A stretch of 64,000 bases of DNA from Oxyruncus cristatus (Eukaryota; Chordata; Aves; Passeriformes; Cotingidae): positions 649,004 to 713,003 of the forward strand of contig VXAY01005592.1 of NCBI GenBank assembly GCA_013399855.1, given 5' to 3'. The stretch's first letter is position 1. Each line of letters begins with the position of its first letter. The position numbers and the translations under genes were made by a program. Below the pieces are notes generated by a model. That model saw only the letters and a list, made by a program, of their open reading frames with translations, ran no database searches and was not told the origin of the DNA. This document shows positions 38,257-52,554 of the stretch, piece after piece.

Positions 38257-38983
38257 CCATAAGGCTATTATATCATTTTCAGGTGGTAACGTCTAAAAAT
38301 ATATCGCAGAAGATATATGTAAAACCAGTCTACTGATCTTCTTGATCAAAATAGTAAGTAGAAATGAACCCATTATGATCTAGCTCATGCCTCTTGGTAC
38401 CGGAGGTTTTCTCGCTGGATCTGTGACCCTCAAGCTGAAACTTCGTTTCCAGAAATGAAGGGCACAGTTCCTTACACCTGTTTCATACCATCAAACTAGA
38501 TAAAATGGTTTGATCTCTTCCAGGAAGGAAGGAGTTCAGCAGTCGATTGAGGAGTCAGGCAAGCACCATATGGCTAGAAGGGACAGGAAGACAAAAGTGA
38601 GGGCTGAACCACCTCTCACAGCAGCAGCAAGAGTTACGTTGGCTCAGCTGTGTTGTCTAATCAAGTATTCTAAATCAATTAAGACTGAAGCCAATTTGTA
38701 CACATGAATCTTTGTATTTATAAATGAACCTAAATATTCCACCATAATATTCCATACAGTTTATTCCCTGTAGTACATGGACAGAAAACAAGGGCTGGCT
38801 GAGCTTATCAGCCATGAAAACATGCTGTTTTATAAGGCAAGCTTCTGTCCAGCAATACAAAAAATGAGCAGTGAATGGATGAATCCCTTCCTGCCCAATA
38901 AAACAATTTCCCCATGCAGGAATGTCAGTAATGTCAGTTATCAGTAAACATGGTCTCTCAGTTGTTTGGAATTGTCACCAGTT

Positions 38984-39297
38984 TGTAAGTAATTCTCATA
39001 CATCTTCCCAGAACACTTTATTTCTCACAGGTTTTAAAGAAAACACAAAGCCATTTTTTCTGCCTGCAGAGTATTTTCCCAGGTTTTTGCTTGGGCAGTG
39101 ATGCTGGAGCAGAGGCAGGGTGGCTGCACGGAGGTAACTCTGTAAGTAATTCTCATACATCTTCCCAGAACACTTTATTTCTCACAGGTTTTAAAGAAAA
39201 CACAAAGCCATTTTTTCTGCCTGCAGAGTATTTTCCCAGGTTTTTGCTTGGGCAGTGATGCTGGAGCAGAGGCAGGGTGGCTGCACGGAGGTAACTC
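38984..39297. repeat. Perfect 157-bp tandem duplication
   Basis: The unit beginning TGTAAGTAATTCTCATAC and ending GCACGGAGGTAACTC occurs at 38984-39140 and again at 39141-39297. I compared the copies base by base and found no difference. The unit is unique sequence, not a transposon I know. Identity of the copies implies a very recent duplication in the sampled genome or an assembly error such as a badly joined overlap. The open frame on the minus strand at 39153-39431 partly lies in it and has no recognised product. Confidence 0.97.
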
Positions 39298-41728
39298 TCT
39301 ACAAATGCCACCCTCACCTCTCCACACAAACAGCTGAGTTGCTCATTGTTCGATGGCCCAGGACAGCGATTTACAGGCATCCTAGGCAGACCAGCTCTAG
39401 CAATGGTTGGCTTTAAAAAGGTACACAGCAAAGTAAAGCATTTCAGCAGTGACTCAGCCCTGTGTATTAACAGCCGGCCTAAGCTTATTTAAGAACCCAC
39501 TGTTGCCATGTGTTAGGGACAGGATCTAACTGGAGCTAACTGGATGTTCCCCTCACATTTTTCAGCATGACAACAGAGCTGCCTGGGAGCAGAAGCACCG
39601 ATCAAGCAGAAGGGGAAGGAGGGCAAGATGGGCCCTTTGGAGCCACTGCTTTTGAATCGGATTGGGTCAACTGCAAAGAGCTGGATTCCCTTTATCCAAA
39701 GGAGGAAGTGGAAGCCAAGAGGTTGATGAAGTTGTGAAGAATTGGGCCCCACATAATTCTTTACACCCGTCATGCAAAGTGAATGGAACACAAAACAGTG
39801 CTTAGAAGAATCTTGTACACTCATGTAAATACCTGTGCGCAGAAATGAAGAGAATCATCTCCCAGTACATGGCTTTTGGTCATACTGGAAAGCGCAGGGA
39901 GGTGAGACATAGAAAAAATCATAATCTGATTAACTGTGTAATAAAGACTAAACTGGGAGATCAATGAGGGAAACTATAAGGAGGGTTTTTTTCAGCACAG
40001 TATGCTGGAGTAAAAATGGGATATCTGGTGGAAATCTAATGGGATAAAGTAACAGATGGTAGGTAGACACCCAAGGGACATGGAATATGTTTAAAGATGA
40101 TACTGGCTAACAGTATGATTAAGAGTACATGCAATATCACAGTGCACTGTACTGAACTAAAACCTAAGTATTAAGGCCATAAAAACCTTAATATTCTAGG
40201 TTAGATTTACATACTTTTATAGGCACCTATAAGACAAAAACTCATATAACATGAGTACCTGGGCTACTTATGGGAAAGCTCTTGTCCCTGTCTTGAGAAA
40301 TGTGGCAAATAACTGTCTACAAACACGATACAGGACAAGCAATTAAATTAATCAGCAAAGATATAACAATAAACAATCGAGTCAATATACAGAAAAGAAC
40401 CAGTACAAACCACCATCATCTGAGTGACCTGAAGCCTACCTGACAGTACATCATTCCACCAAGCCTATAAGGACTCTCGGGAAAAAGGCAGATCAAACCC
40501 TATCCACTTTTTCAATCACAGATACACCAGCAACTTCCAGCAAAAATCTTTCACATAACCCACTGTTCTTCCAGCTGGTAGACTTGCAGGAGGAGGGATT
40601 GCAGTCTAAAAGCTGAAAACAGAAGCAGGTCAAGTCAAGATGGCCACTCATACTCAGGCAACACTTTCAATATTCTCTTAGGTACCATCAAATTTGCTAC
40701 ATCAGCCTCATGGAACTATGGTGGTCCCAGGCCTTCCAAATATTTGCCAACAGTTAAGTAATATCTATAAACAATACAGTCCAGCTGTAGAATTGCTTAT
40801 TTCTCTATAAAATAAACATTACATATCCAAACCGCAGATATACACAGATAGATGGATACATACATACATACAACAGAGAGAGTGTTAAACAGAATAGATG
40901 TAAACAAATTATATAAAAAGATATAAACCAATGCTGCATTATTATAACCGAGTTATTTATGTAGATTTATTTTAAAATATGTCTGATTGCCTTCATAGCA
41001 CTGATGAAGAGAATAGTAATGCATTAAACACTTAAACTAAAATTCCTCCTTGATCGTCCCTTCACAACCACTTTGATTTTACTTTGCCACCCAGGACAAG
41101 AATAACCACATGACCTGAAGGTCAGAAAATTCTTCCTCTGTTATGAGAGCAAACTAAACAATTTTCAGAGGCAGAGTCCTCTCCCATGCACAATCCTGCT
41201 TTCTGCTCTCCCACCTCCGACTGGCACTAATTTAAATTAGGGGACTGGTAGCTTTAGCACTTCAGCTGATATCAATTACCATTATATCATGCAAAGCACT
41301 CCCTGAAGTAATCAGGAACTAAGCTGCTTATGGAAATAGTGCAAAAACCTCACTAGAAATTAAATAGAAGCCAGTATACAGCAGAGACATAAGCAGCCCC
41401 TCTGTAAGAAAAAGAGATTTAAATGGCCAGCTGCATTCTGTATCAGCAGAATTACAACCATTTCTGTGAATGGTTTTAAGGTGCATAGAGAGGTCACTGC
41501 CTTCCATAGCTTGGGTTCCTGAAAAGCCAACAGAAAATAACTACGTAAAGGAAGCAACTGGGCACTGGTTTAAGGAACTGGACTGCCTTAAAACAGCTAA
41601 GGAGAAACAGAATGATGCAGCTTCAGAGCAAGCATGATGCTCTAATTTATTCACAGCTAGCTTATGAAAACTTCCCAGTGCCTTTTACAATTATAAAATC
41701 CAATAAACCAAGTGCCAAAACACAGACC

Positions 41729-41742
41729 TTTTTTTTTTTTTT
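41729..41742. repeat. Poly(T) run (T14)
   Basis: Fourteen consecutive T. Confidence 0.85.
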
Positions 41743-44700
41743 ATCCCAGTTCAGGAAAATGGAGAGAGGTAATGAGAGTGGGCCCAATTAAATGTGACGT
41801 AAGGAACAAATAAGAAACACAATCTTTGGAAGCCTAAGTTGTAACAGCCATCTTGCATAGCTGTGCCTGTGTCTGTTCTTGGGATCTCACCTCAGTGGCC
41901 TCTGCCCAAGGGCAAAATATTTTGTTTTAAAGATGCTTAACCAGTACTTGTCATATAAGGCAAGCTCAGTCAACCGAGGAGACAGCTAAAGTCATTCGGG
42001 GCCCACCTTACATGTTCTGAAAAGGCAGATATAGATAGGCTTCCTGGCACCTTTCCATCCTACAATTTCCTACTGCTATTACACTGATGATTCAAATCTA
42101 ATTTTAACAAGCAAGCAAGCCTTCTGCTGTCAGCAACCATTGTTCCAAGACAGAAGGAAAATACTTTAAGTACAATTTCATGCCTTTCAACATCTGCATT
42201 TTTGTATTGCTTTTGTTCCTGGAGAGGGGCACGGAAAAGGAAAATAAGGGGAGCACTTCCCAAGATAAGGAGCTAAGATATCAGTGCTGTCACATATCAT
42301 TTCCTAAACAAACCTAATTTTCCCAAACAATACATGGGTGGCAGCAGGGTATTATGCATTTAAGGACTAATGCTTTGAAAATCTAAAAAACTTGCTACAG
42401 TAACAAAGCAAGTTTCAAAAACACATTCCTCTAAGAAGATATAAAAACAATGGGGTTTTATTTTCAAAATTACAAAAATGTTTTCCACATCCTTTGGTAA
42501 AACTGAGTCCTACACAGCCACAATGTTTATTTTTTAAAATAACTAATTCTTTACAGCTAAGTTTGTGTGTAAATGAAATTTCACCACCAGCTCAGGAAGA
42601 ATCTGAAACTTTCCTTGACTGTATAGTATCTCACAAAGAGCCAACCACTCACCATGTTTTTAAGTGTTGGCCAAAGAAATCAGAAAAATGAAAATAATTT
42701 GAATATTCTTTTACTTATTTTTTAGATGGCCTTCAAAAGCAAAGTCAACACAGAATAACAAGCTGTGTTCATTAGTTATACAGCAAACAAAATCATCCCA
42801 TGTAATGTGCACTGGCAGAGAAAAGTTGCAAAATATTCACAGAACATGATTAGTTCTGAAGATTATTGTAGAGGGACATAAACTTGGTTTAAACAACCAA
42901 GAATAAGACAACAACAAGCAAGGAAGAAACAGCTCAGTTGTTCTGAGTTACAGCACAATTAGCTATGTGGCAAGTCCTGACGTTTGTATCTCATGATTTT
43001 AATAACTTATAATAGAGGATTAAATACATCTGCAGGTCTCCTAAATAAAACAAATGCTATACTGTGGTGCTGAAATATATAAGGTGTTTCCATTACCTAG
43101 GATTCAGATCACAGAGAGTTTTTTATACATTGGAACAGGAAATATTTAATGGCAGTTAACACCCTAAAACTTACAGAAAATGTTACCTGTGTAATACACT
43201 GCTTTACTGTTGTCTGAATGGTAGTAGTCAAAACACGGGGGATCAAATGTTGCAGTCCTCTTAGACAGACATTGTGGAACCTGCTCGAGGTATTTAATTT
43301 GACCTCTTTGTTCAAGTCAGTGGCATTTGCATTCATTCAGATTCAGCAAGTCATTCATCTAAAAAAGCGAAGGAGTCATCATTCATTTCTTCTTTTCTCC
43401 AAACTCCATTTTCTCTTCTATAAAATTAATGCCATAAATAAAATGTTGCACTTAAACCTGCTGTGATACTGCTAGCCAATATCACTGCAGAGAAAGGTCA
43501 AGGAAAAATTTATTAAAAACCAAAATAACATTTCTTTTCCAAACTCCCAACAGGACCAAGCATTCAAATAAACTCTCAACACTGGTCAATCCTTACTGGG
43601 CTCTTAAGTGAGCTGTGTGTTTTAAGAGCAAACCTTTGGAGCAGAACAAATTACTGTACTCCTTCAGTTTCTTGCACAGCAACTACCGTGTTGCAGCTGT
43701 CCTCCAGAAACCCATGACCATCATCTCAACTAAATAATCTTGAGTGTATGAAAGCCTGAATTGAAGGCCTTAATAAGCATGAATCCAACAAGAAACACAC
43801 AGGTTACCTAACTGGGTGTCCTCAACAACACAAGTTTTGAAACTCAAACATGCAATTCTTGCATTAAACATAACTTTGAAACAACGAAAGAAATCTGTAT
43901 TTTTGAAATTCATCTGAGCAGGATGTAAAAATTTCAGTGAATGGACAATTCCTCGTCACAACTTCAACAGTTTTGCCAGCTTTAAAATAGCTGTGAATAT
44001 TGGGGAAATAACAAACTTGGTTTCTGTTCAAATTCTTCTATCTTTATCTTATTTCCAGTGCATTGTTTTATTTCCATAGCATCCAAACAAAAGAGCCTTC
44101 TCACATCGTAAGTCTTCACATGTTTATTACTAGACGATGACCAACTCACAATTTCAATTTCATTTTAACAAAGCATATTGGATTCTGTCAGTTTTCTACC
44201 AGAAAGATTAGTTCCTGCAGAACTTCCAAAATATCTTACTAATAAATCCAAACTCTCTGAGCTTCTGGTAGGAGTGCTGCTCCTCCACACTGCACCTCCA
44301 TACTATCTATTTATCATGCATTCCATATGGATAGTAAATACAGTTTTTGTTTGTTACTATTGCGGTCTTACATCAAAACATCATATCACACTGAACAGGA
44401 GACTTATGTGCAAGCTGTACAATATGGCCACAATGGACCTTCAAGATATGCACAAATGACAACCTGTGAAGGAGCTTTAGATGTTATGGGCTTGCACAGA
44501 TCAAAACAAGAAGACATCACTTTGCTATTCCTCATCACTATCTTTACAACTCAATAGGGTAAACCTCCTGTAGATCTGAAGAAGGGAAATGGGGAAAAAT
44601 GCTGATATTTACTTCAGAAACAGCTCAATATAGCTTTTTCCAGTGACTACAAGTGGAGCCAATAACTGCTGTATTTGCTTACAAATTCAGTCAGTATATC

Positions 44701-47386
44701 AGCGACAGCACACAGGACAGGCTTCTGCAAAAGTAGGCAAGTCCTTCAGCATGTATTATTATCATCAGTATTACCAGAGCGTCTGGCTTCAAAGCACAGG
44801 AGACACTGCATCCACTGCCTTCCTCATCACAGATGTGCACACAAACCAATAGGCTAGTTTGGACTGATGCTGAACATTGACTAGATAGATCAGCAGTTAC
44901 AGCAACGAGGGACTTGGATTTAATGCAATAAAAGGAAACATAGAAATACAACTGGAAACCAACAGAGATATTATCTGGGAAAATGCAAGATATAACAAGT
45001 TGGTTATGAAAAAATCAGTAATAGGGCCAAGGTAGAGAAGGAGGGGAGATAGTGCACTGAGACATAAATGAAGTAGGAGATATTAAGGCCAGTCAAGTTA
45101 CAGAGTAGAATTTAAAAAAGAAAAGCATCAGAAATCATGCTAACAGCAAAAAACATATCCTCTATAAATTTAGGAGGACCTGGAGTCCTGAATCTCTTGG
45201 TTAAATGAAGAGGGGTCTCTCAAAAGTAAATACATTTGAGTAAAGACTGAGAGATGAATTTTGTATAGCTGAAAAATGGTAAGGTGGGGCAAAGAGCAAG
45301 TGGGGCATTAGGTCACAAATATCTAAAGGAGAAGTGCATAGCAGAAAAAGATATTTTCTATCAGCTATGGAAACTCAAGAAGGAGTACATGGAAAGTGAG
45401 GATTTTTTTGGTGGTTTGTTTTTGTTAGGTTTTTTACCTGAAAAATAGAGTGACTAGCAGGAAAGGCTTTTTGGAGGGGAACGACTGCTGGCCTGTAAAA
45501 AAACTGCCAGAGTGAATACTGCAAAGCTACTGCTGGGCAAAATAACAGAAAGTGCACTGACAGGAACAGTCCTGTATAAGCAAGGAGGAATGCCTTGGAT
45601 AATGTAAAAGACCACTTCCCAGTCTGCTTATCTGTACACTATGCATACAACTAAGATATATTACCTGAAAATTTGCGCTCGCTTTTTAATATAACACTAA
45701 TGTACTTTATTACTGATTCTAACAGGCTTTAATAGGAGGAAGCATATATTCAATTATTTTATTACATGGTTTGAATATAAATGGTGAGCATCTGCACTCT
45801 AGTTTATCCCTTCCATCCTCACGCTCTCATAAAAAAAGCACTGGCACATTTTAGAATTCAGAGCGGCCCAACCTCTTTCTTGGCTGGTTTGCTGGGATCT
45901 ATATATCCAATCTAATTATTTTGATTCCCATTTCCAACCCTATCAGTGGTGCAGTGGTGCAAGAAATCAAAATGCCAGTCTCCTGAATGTGTTAGAACCT
46001 AAAAGCTAACAGCTACTCATTTGCAGAGGCATCGCTGCATGGCCCAAAGCCCCCATCACCATGCAATTTACGTTCAGTGTTCTGGATGTGACTCGAGAGG
46101 GGTTTCCCAGCGTACCAATACCGAGCATTTCATATCACATTTCAGATTTGCTACAGGTTGTTGCATCAGCTTATTTTGTCACAGCACAACTGACTAACAA
46201 AAAACCCCCAGCAACGCTTCAGCTCAAATTTTGTCTCTTTTTGGACTCAAGTCCTTCTTCTTTGTTATTTTTCCCTTTGTTTTCTTAAAAGGGAAAAAAT
46301 AGGATCATACAAGCTAATATTCCCTTAAGTGATCAGAAGAGAGAGTCAACAATAATCCTGCGAAAACCTCTGCTACCTTCTCAAATGGGGAAGATCCTGT
46401 GTTGCTCAGTAGCTGAATTCCCCTGTGGGTCTTTGCCTATATGCTTTCCCCCTCTTGAATTACAGTCTTACTTAGATTACTAACGCCTCAGCACCACCAA
46501 AATATTCCCATTCATTTCCTCAGCTTTTACAAACATGATAACATGATTTGTGTTTAAATATAAGCGTCACCGTTTTACTTCTTATTATGAGTATCATATG
46601 TTTGGCAAGCTGTCTGACCTTCCTTATGATGATGAATGCTGCAGCAAACAATTTGCTGTATCTTTAAAGAAATGGCCAATTCAATTACATTATGCCAGAA
46701 GCTTTCAAATCCCTCTCTGCCAAATGTCTTTGCTATATCCTGCCACAGACAGCCCATTTGTATTCCAGCACAGTAGGACACTTGTTTTGTTGAAGCACAC
46801 AGTTCTAGTTAGGTACTATCAACAGAGCAGTATTTCAGTTCTGCAGCTCTGTGTTCCTTCCCACTCCCTCGACCCTTGGTTATCAGGATTTTCAATTTTA
46901 CTGACCAAACGTGTATGCATTACTAATTATGTGCATGAAATGCAGTAGTTATCGACTGCTACAACAAAATACATTAGTGACCAATTACAGGAGTTCTTGG
47001 CAGCAATGGTTATCATTTTAGTGGATTTAATCATTGCACTTAGAGTGAAGCTTGAGATTCCCTTTGAGATTACACCACTAATTGCTTCTGTTTTGCCAGT
47101 TACTGCATGAATTGGTTTGCAAAAAGGATCACTAAAGATGCTTTCTAAATATGGGAAGCAGCAAACAGATGAAGCCTCCTGTAATGAGTGTCCCCCCCCA
47201 TAAAACCACAGTGTCAATTTATTCATACCGCAGTGCCCGTCTCCGACACATATCCCCCTTGTCACCCCCTCTTTCCTTCTCACTTCTTGTTATTTGGGCA
47301 GACAACAGCAATACAGCTGCATGTGAACTGTGTGACACACTATCAGTTATTTATATAGATAGTGACGATATTACACTGCAAAAATT

Positions 47387-47400
47387 AAAAAAAAAAAAAA
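47387..47400. repeat. Poly(A) run (A14)
   Basis: Fourteen consecutive A, with a second A-rich tract at about 47486-47508. Confidence 0.85.
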
Positions 47401-50400
47401 TGTTTTCCCCTCTCTTCAGTGTTTGCAGAGAGGATACTACTTGTTATTCTTATTATGAGGGAGTGTTTGAATGGCCCTAGACCTTAAAAAAAAAAAGGAA
47501 AAAAACCCAACCTAGGCAAAGTACATGATTTACCACATGCACAGTATCCCCACAATAGGCTTCCACTCTCCAGGAATCCCTAAAAACAAACACTCCCTCT
47601 CCAGAGGAATTTGTAATATAACATATTGTTCTTTAAAAGCCCACATCTACCTCCAGATCGTCAGTAGTGATGAATTATCTGGTTTACAGCCCCATAAAGC
47701 AGAAGTGTCTATATATTTTAATGCTGAGGCCAACCACAGGACCTTGGTACCTTTCAAATGTAGTGATATACAACTTTCCAAACACCAATGAAAGGCTGTG
47801 ACACTTGACTTCAGGCAAAACAGAGAGATATAATTTCATCAACATTTTAGGTCTGATCAAAATAAGTAGTCATTCAAAGGCAGAAAGCATGGGGGAGGGT
47901 TGCAACTACAATGCTGTTAGCTGTCTGAGAATAAGCTATTTTAATAAATAAAACTGTTTAAATAAATTTGTTTGGCTCCTTTTCATTAAAAATTTCAGCT
48001 ACTGAAGCTTTCCATTACTCAAAGACCACTTTGTGAACAACAAAGAAACCCTCTCAAAAATATAAAAAAATCCCTCAATAATCCTTAACAAATTTTTTCC
48101 TGAGATTAAAAAACCTTCTATATTTATTTTAACATCAACTCTTTAAGATTTCGGTAGATGCTAGGCTGATACAGCTTTAATTAGAAACTTAATTGATCTC
48201 TGTGAGAGAGATACTGTACAGAGTTTTAAATCCCTGGAGATTTCTGAACTATGAACAGCACAGCATATGACAGCTTTAAAAACTGTCAGAAACCATACAC
48301 TGTGATTTACAAAAATAATAAAAATATCCATGAAATTAACTGCTAAAAGAAGCTGAAGAGCTTCATCCTACAGCATCAACAGGCTCCAGCAACAGTACCA
48401 GTTGGCTTCACTTCAGCCTCTAAATTCAGGCTGGACTAATACCTACCAATCCCTGAAAAAGAGCATAATGCAGCATACAGAGGGTTGCAGCACAGATATG
48501 TTTATCTTGCTTCAAACCCAGATGCAGATTTGCACAAACCTGTCGATCTTTCCAGAACACCAGGCACAAGAACTGCTACACACAGGATGCTCTCAAAACC
48601 AAGGCCAGTTCATTTTCATGCTTAACTGAGAAAATCTTGCCCCAAGGCACTCAATTTCAAGTCTGAATGAGAAAAATCTGTAGGTGATGCAGTAACTACA
48701 GTAACTGGCAAAAAATAAACTGGATAAAACACCTAAATTAGAGATCAATCCTACATTCATAAAGGAACAGACTACACAATTCAATTGGATTATCCCCATC
48801 TCTTAGTTCAATAATTCTTGACTTCTGCTTTATTAAACAACAATTAAGGACAATTTTCAAGTAAAAAGCAACGTAACACTGACATGGTATCTTTGTCAAG
48901 GCAGAAATCACTACAGATCCTCAAACCCAGCAGACGACTGCCTTTCTTTTGTATGGCGAAGTTCCTGTCCCATGTACACAAGCACAAAATCTAAACTATA
49001 ATTTCAAAAAGATTACAATTGCACATGGAATTTCTAGTGGTCCCTGTCAAAAAAGGGAACAGGAACAAAAGAGAAGAAAAATATTCCGAAAGAGAAAATA
49101 CTCCCAAAATGAACAGCTGAGCTTGTGTAGCACTCAAAATACAAAAGGTCGGAAAATACCTGCCTTTCATCACTGTCAAAAGCAATAGACTAAAATATGC
49201 AGAGTAGGACTGATAACACAGGAAATAAATGAAAACATTTGCTGCATGTTAGTATAGAAGTTAAAAGAAACAGGGCAAAACCCTCTCTCAAAGGTCCGGC
49301 TGGATTTAAAACAGAACTGTTGAGCCAATCGTGATTTCAAAACATGCCATTATTATTTAAGAACACTGAACTTCTTTTCTTTAATAAACCTTACACCTGG
49401 TAGTTCGCTAGTCCACAGACCTAATTCCTGAAACCATACAAAGTGAGTGCAAGACAAGGAACCAGAATTTCAGTGAGAACTACTAATGCACAGAAAAGCA
49501 ACCAGTTACCTATGATACACTCTGAGGTATTACTTGTGATTCAGTACCTAACTTACGAATCAAAGAATGATAATGCTAAATGCTGCCATGATGCATTTCT
49601 AAATTAATTTGAAGTCTTATATGTGTACAGCTCACAAAACCTGGCATATTATTAAGTTGCATATTTAATTCTCTTTAACATCGAAAGCAACAAGAGACCT
49701 TTTTATCTACTACTCTACTGCAAAGAGATAAACACAGTAAATACTCTAGCAAAATGAAATATATTTTTTATGCAGACGGATATCAATTTCTAAGTTCGTG
49801 CATTCCATACAAGAATATAATTATCACAATTATTATATTATTAAACCACAGCACAAATTTGGAATAAACACCATTGGTAACAAGTTTAGACCAGAATAAA
49901 TTGAGAGCCTATCAGCTGATAAGTATTGTTTGTAAAATTTAATGCAGATACCAGTAAGGATATTAAACTTACTGAAGCTTTCCAAAAGCAAAGATAATTC
50001 TTTTACTGTGATAAATGCCAGCAGGAAGAAAGGCTCCAGCTCTAGCAATTGTTTCAGAAAACTCAATTAACTTGTCCATTTTTAAAAATATGTTACCAGT
50101 AGAAAGAAGTTTCATGCCATACAATATTTATCTACTCATTAATATCACATATATGCCATATATGAATATGTATGTATGACTAAATAAATACATTAAATAA
50201 TAAGTAATACATCAAAGTGCCTTTGTGACATGTAAAATTATTTTTTGTAAACAGAATCATCGTTGGATTGCCAGGAAAGAAAGCTAGGTGGATAACTGGA
50301 AAATATTTTCTCTGTTGTTTCAGAAAATTGTGTAGGCTGGGTTTGGAACTGGGGCCCTTCAGATCCCTAGGGAATGTCTGCCATGTGCCATGTCCAATCT

Positions 50401-52329
50401 GATGAAGAAAAGCTGTCCCCGTCCTATTTTAGCAGAAGCAAACTCAACCAAGACAATAGTTTCTGTCTCAAGAAAACAAACCATGGAATGAGCATTCACC
50501 CTTTGCAAGACAACTGTATTAGGCTACCACAAGGTCACTCTCAGCCTTCACCTTCTGATGACCTCATACTTAACCTGGCCCTTTCCAGGACTTCAGTTCT
50601 GCTGAGTCTCAGTGCCTTACTACTGATTACAAACCAGCAAGATCAAGTTTAACCTTAAGAAACTCAGAAATTAGTCTGAAGATAAGAAACTAAAAAGGCA
50701 AACCATCAAAATATCAGGAAATTCTGCTTATAATCTGTGTTTCTCTTTATGGAGGCTTTAAGGGTAAGAATAAAAGGAAAACCTACTGCAAAGCACTAGA
50801 GGCTCTATACAACATTCCCTCCCTGAAGCTAGTCCTAGTTCTTCCAGTCTTTGTCAATTCAAAAGCCAAAGTATTGTCTCAAATTACTGATTAGGCATGG
50901 AGATGCTGAAAAACATTTAACAGTTCTAACATTTTGTAAAGATGATTTTCAGCTAAACATTCACTTACTCAGGTGCAAGAACAGTCAAGCTCCCCAGTTT
51001 CCCCCAGATTTTCCCTTCAAGCCAGTTTTATCCTTAGGTACCTGTGTACAGTAAAAAACAAAGAAAAAATTAATTTGCATAACTTCTCATAGGTTCATCT
51101 CTTGACTATATCAACTTTTATGGCCCCAATTTAAAAATTCAGATATCTAGCTTTTCTAACAGGATTATTCCCCATCAATTTGGTTAACCAGAAGCAAACT
51201 CAAAGCTTTTTAATCCCATGTAAAAAGACTAGGTTTTATTTGACCAGTTCTATATTTGTTTTTTTTTTAGACTCAGTACGACCTTAAATGAAATGTAAAT
51301 TCAACCCCGTAGAAGGTGGGATTGCATGACTTAAGTATATTTCATCACTTGTTTTTAGGAACACAAACAGACAGCACACAGTTAAGCCTTTGTTAGCCAC
51401 AGATTTAAGCTACCTTAAAACTGTTAACATGTGACAGGAAAATCCTACATATGCAATTAACACTATAAAACTTGAAAGAAGGTTCGTGTACAGTTGTACT
51501 GTCACTTAGTTAAGGAGGCGCTCAAAAAATGAAGTTATTCTACTTTCTCCTGGCAGTAGCATGAATTAAAGAAACATTTTCAAAATGTGCTATTCAACCA
51601 TATGGAATCAATTTTTGCAGACATATGGAGCTCCAATTAAACTAGTGTGGCTTTGCTGACACAAAAGTCCACCTGCACCTATTCAAATTTTCCAGAATTA
51701 GACCATCTAATTTAAAGCATCCCATCTAACAATAACAAGAGTAGAAAAGCAATGCATTTGATATGACACAACCACTGAAATTAGTCTCTTTAAATAGTAA
51801 TTGCAGCCTTACTTTTGACCATGGTCAGAATATAATCAGATAAGATGGAATTAGTTCCCCTAAAATACAGCTGCAATCACACCAGATCAAAAGAAAATTA
51901 TTTTTCATCTTCTCCATCACGCAAGTAAACATACAATTGGAAAATTAAGCAAGGTACAATCTTTCAAAGAAGATATTACCAGAAGTCAATTGAAATTAAC
52001 AAACTGACTGTAACCATGCTTCCTAGTTTTTATGTTTCCTTTGCACATTGTGCATCCAGATTTTCCCAGGAAAAATCTATGAAAAGCAAACCGTTTAAAG
52101 AAACAGAAGTCATCAAGCTATATACAAACATCAACATCGTCAACAATCCTAAAATCTTAATATAAGAGGTGGAATGAGGTGGAAACTAACACATTTTTAT
52201 GGTAAGATCTTCAGAAGTGCTTTTTTGGGTTTAATGTTTTTAAAGATTTGGAGTTAATTGGGCCCCCTTGTTCAAATCTAGTCTGACTGGCCTTTTACTA
52301 GGTGACAACGTGAAATTTTTTTTTTACAG

Positions 52330-52554
52330 GACCCCAACCCAATTCAGTGAATACAGAAGCTAGAAAGCAGTACTGGAAATCTACACACTGACTGCATTAC
52401 ACGTGGTCACAGCACGGCTCTGTATGTTATCTACCCCGGGTCATTCCGTGCTGTTCCAGAACAGCACTCCGAGCACAGAAACGCCAGTTTCCACACAGAG
52501 CTCCTCTTCGGTGCTGTCAGGATAACACCAGATTGCATTATAGCCCCCTGCAAG
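52330..52554 (+). other. Exon-like segment without open frame
   Basis: A T-rich tract and ACAG end at 52329 and CAAG GTAGGT lies at 52551-52560, a strong acceptor and donor 225 bp apart. The segment is less AT-rich and more CpG-containing than its surroundings. All three + strand frames contain stops (TGA, TAG and TGA within the first 60 bp), so it is not a coding exon. It could be an exon of a long non-coding RNA, a UTR exon, or two chance splice sites. Confidence 0.2.
52448..52467. repeat. Perfect 9-bp inverted repeat
   Basis: GTGCTGTTC and GAACAGCAC are exact reverse complements around CA. The GAACA/TGTTC halves resemble steroid-receptor half-sites, but the arrangement is everted with a 2-bp spacer, not the classical inverted form with 3 bp. 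It lies inside the exon-like segment 52330-52554. Confidence 0.7.

Larger units (their letters stand above)
34471..38983. other. No gene seen; mixed composition
   Basis: No recognised gene. Several frames of 90-135 codons occur (for example 35262-35624 and 36725-37129, both +), but their products match no family I know and they are near the length expected by chance in less AT-rich DNA. A GC-richer part at about 35870-36180 includes a G-quadruplex motif. Confidence 0.5.

Noticed and set aside
46550..46948. 132-codon frame on the + strand.
   Set aside because: No family recognised and no supporting context. Isolated in AT-rich DNA.
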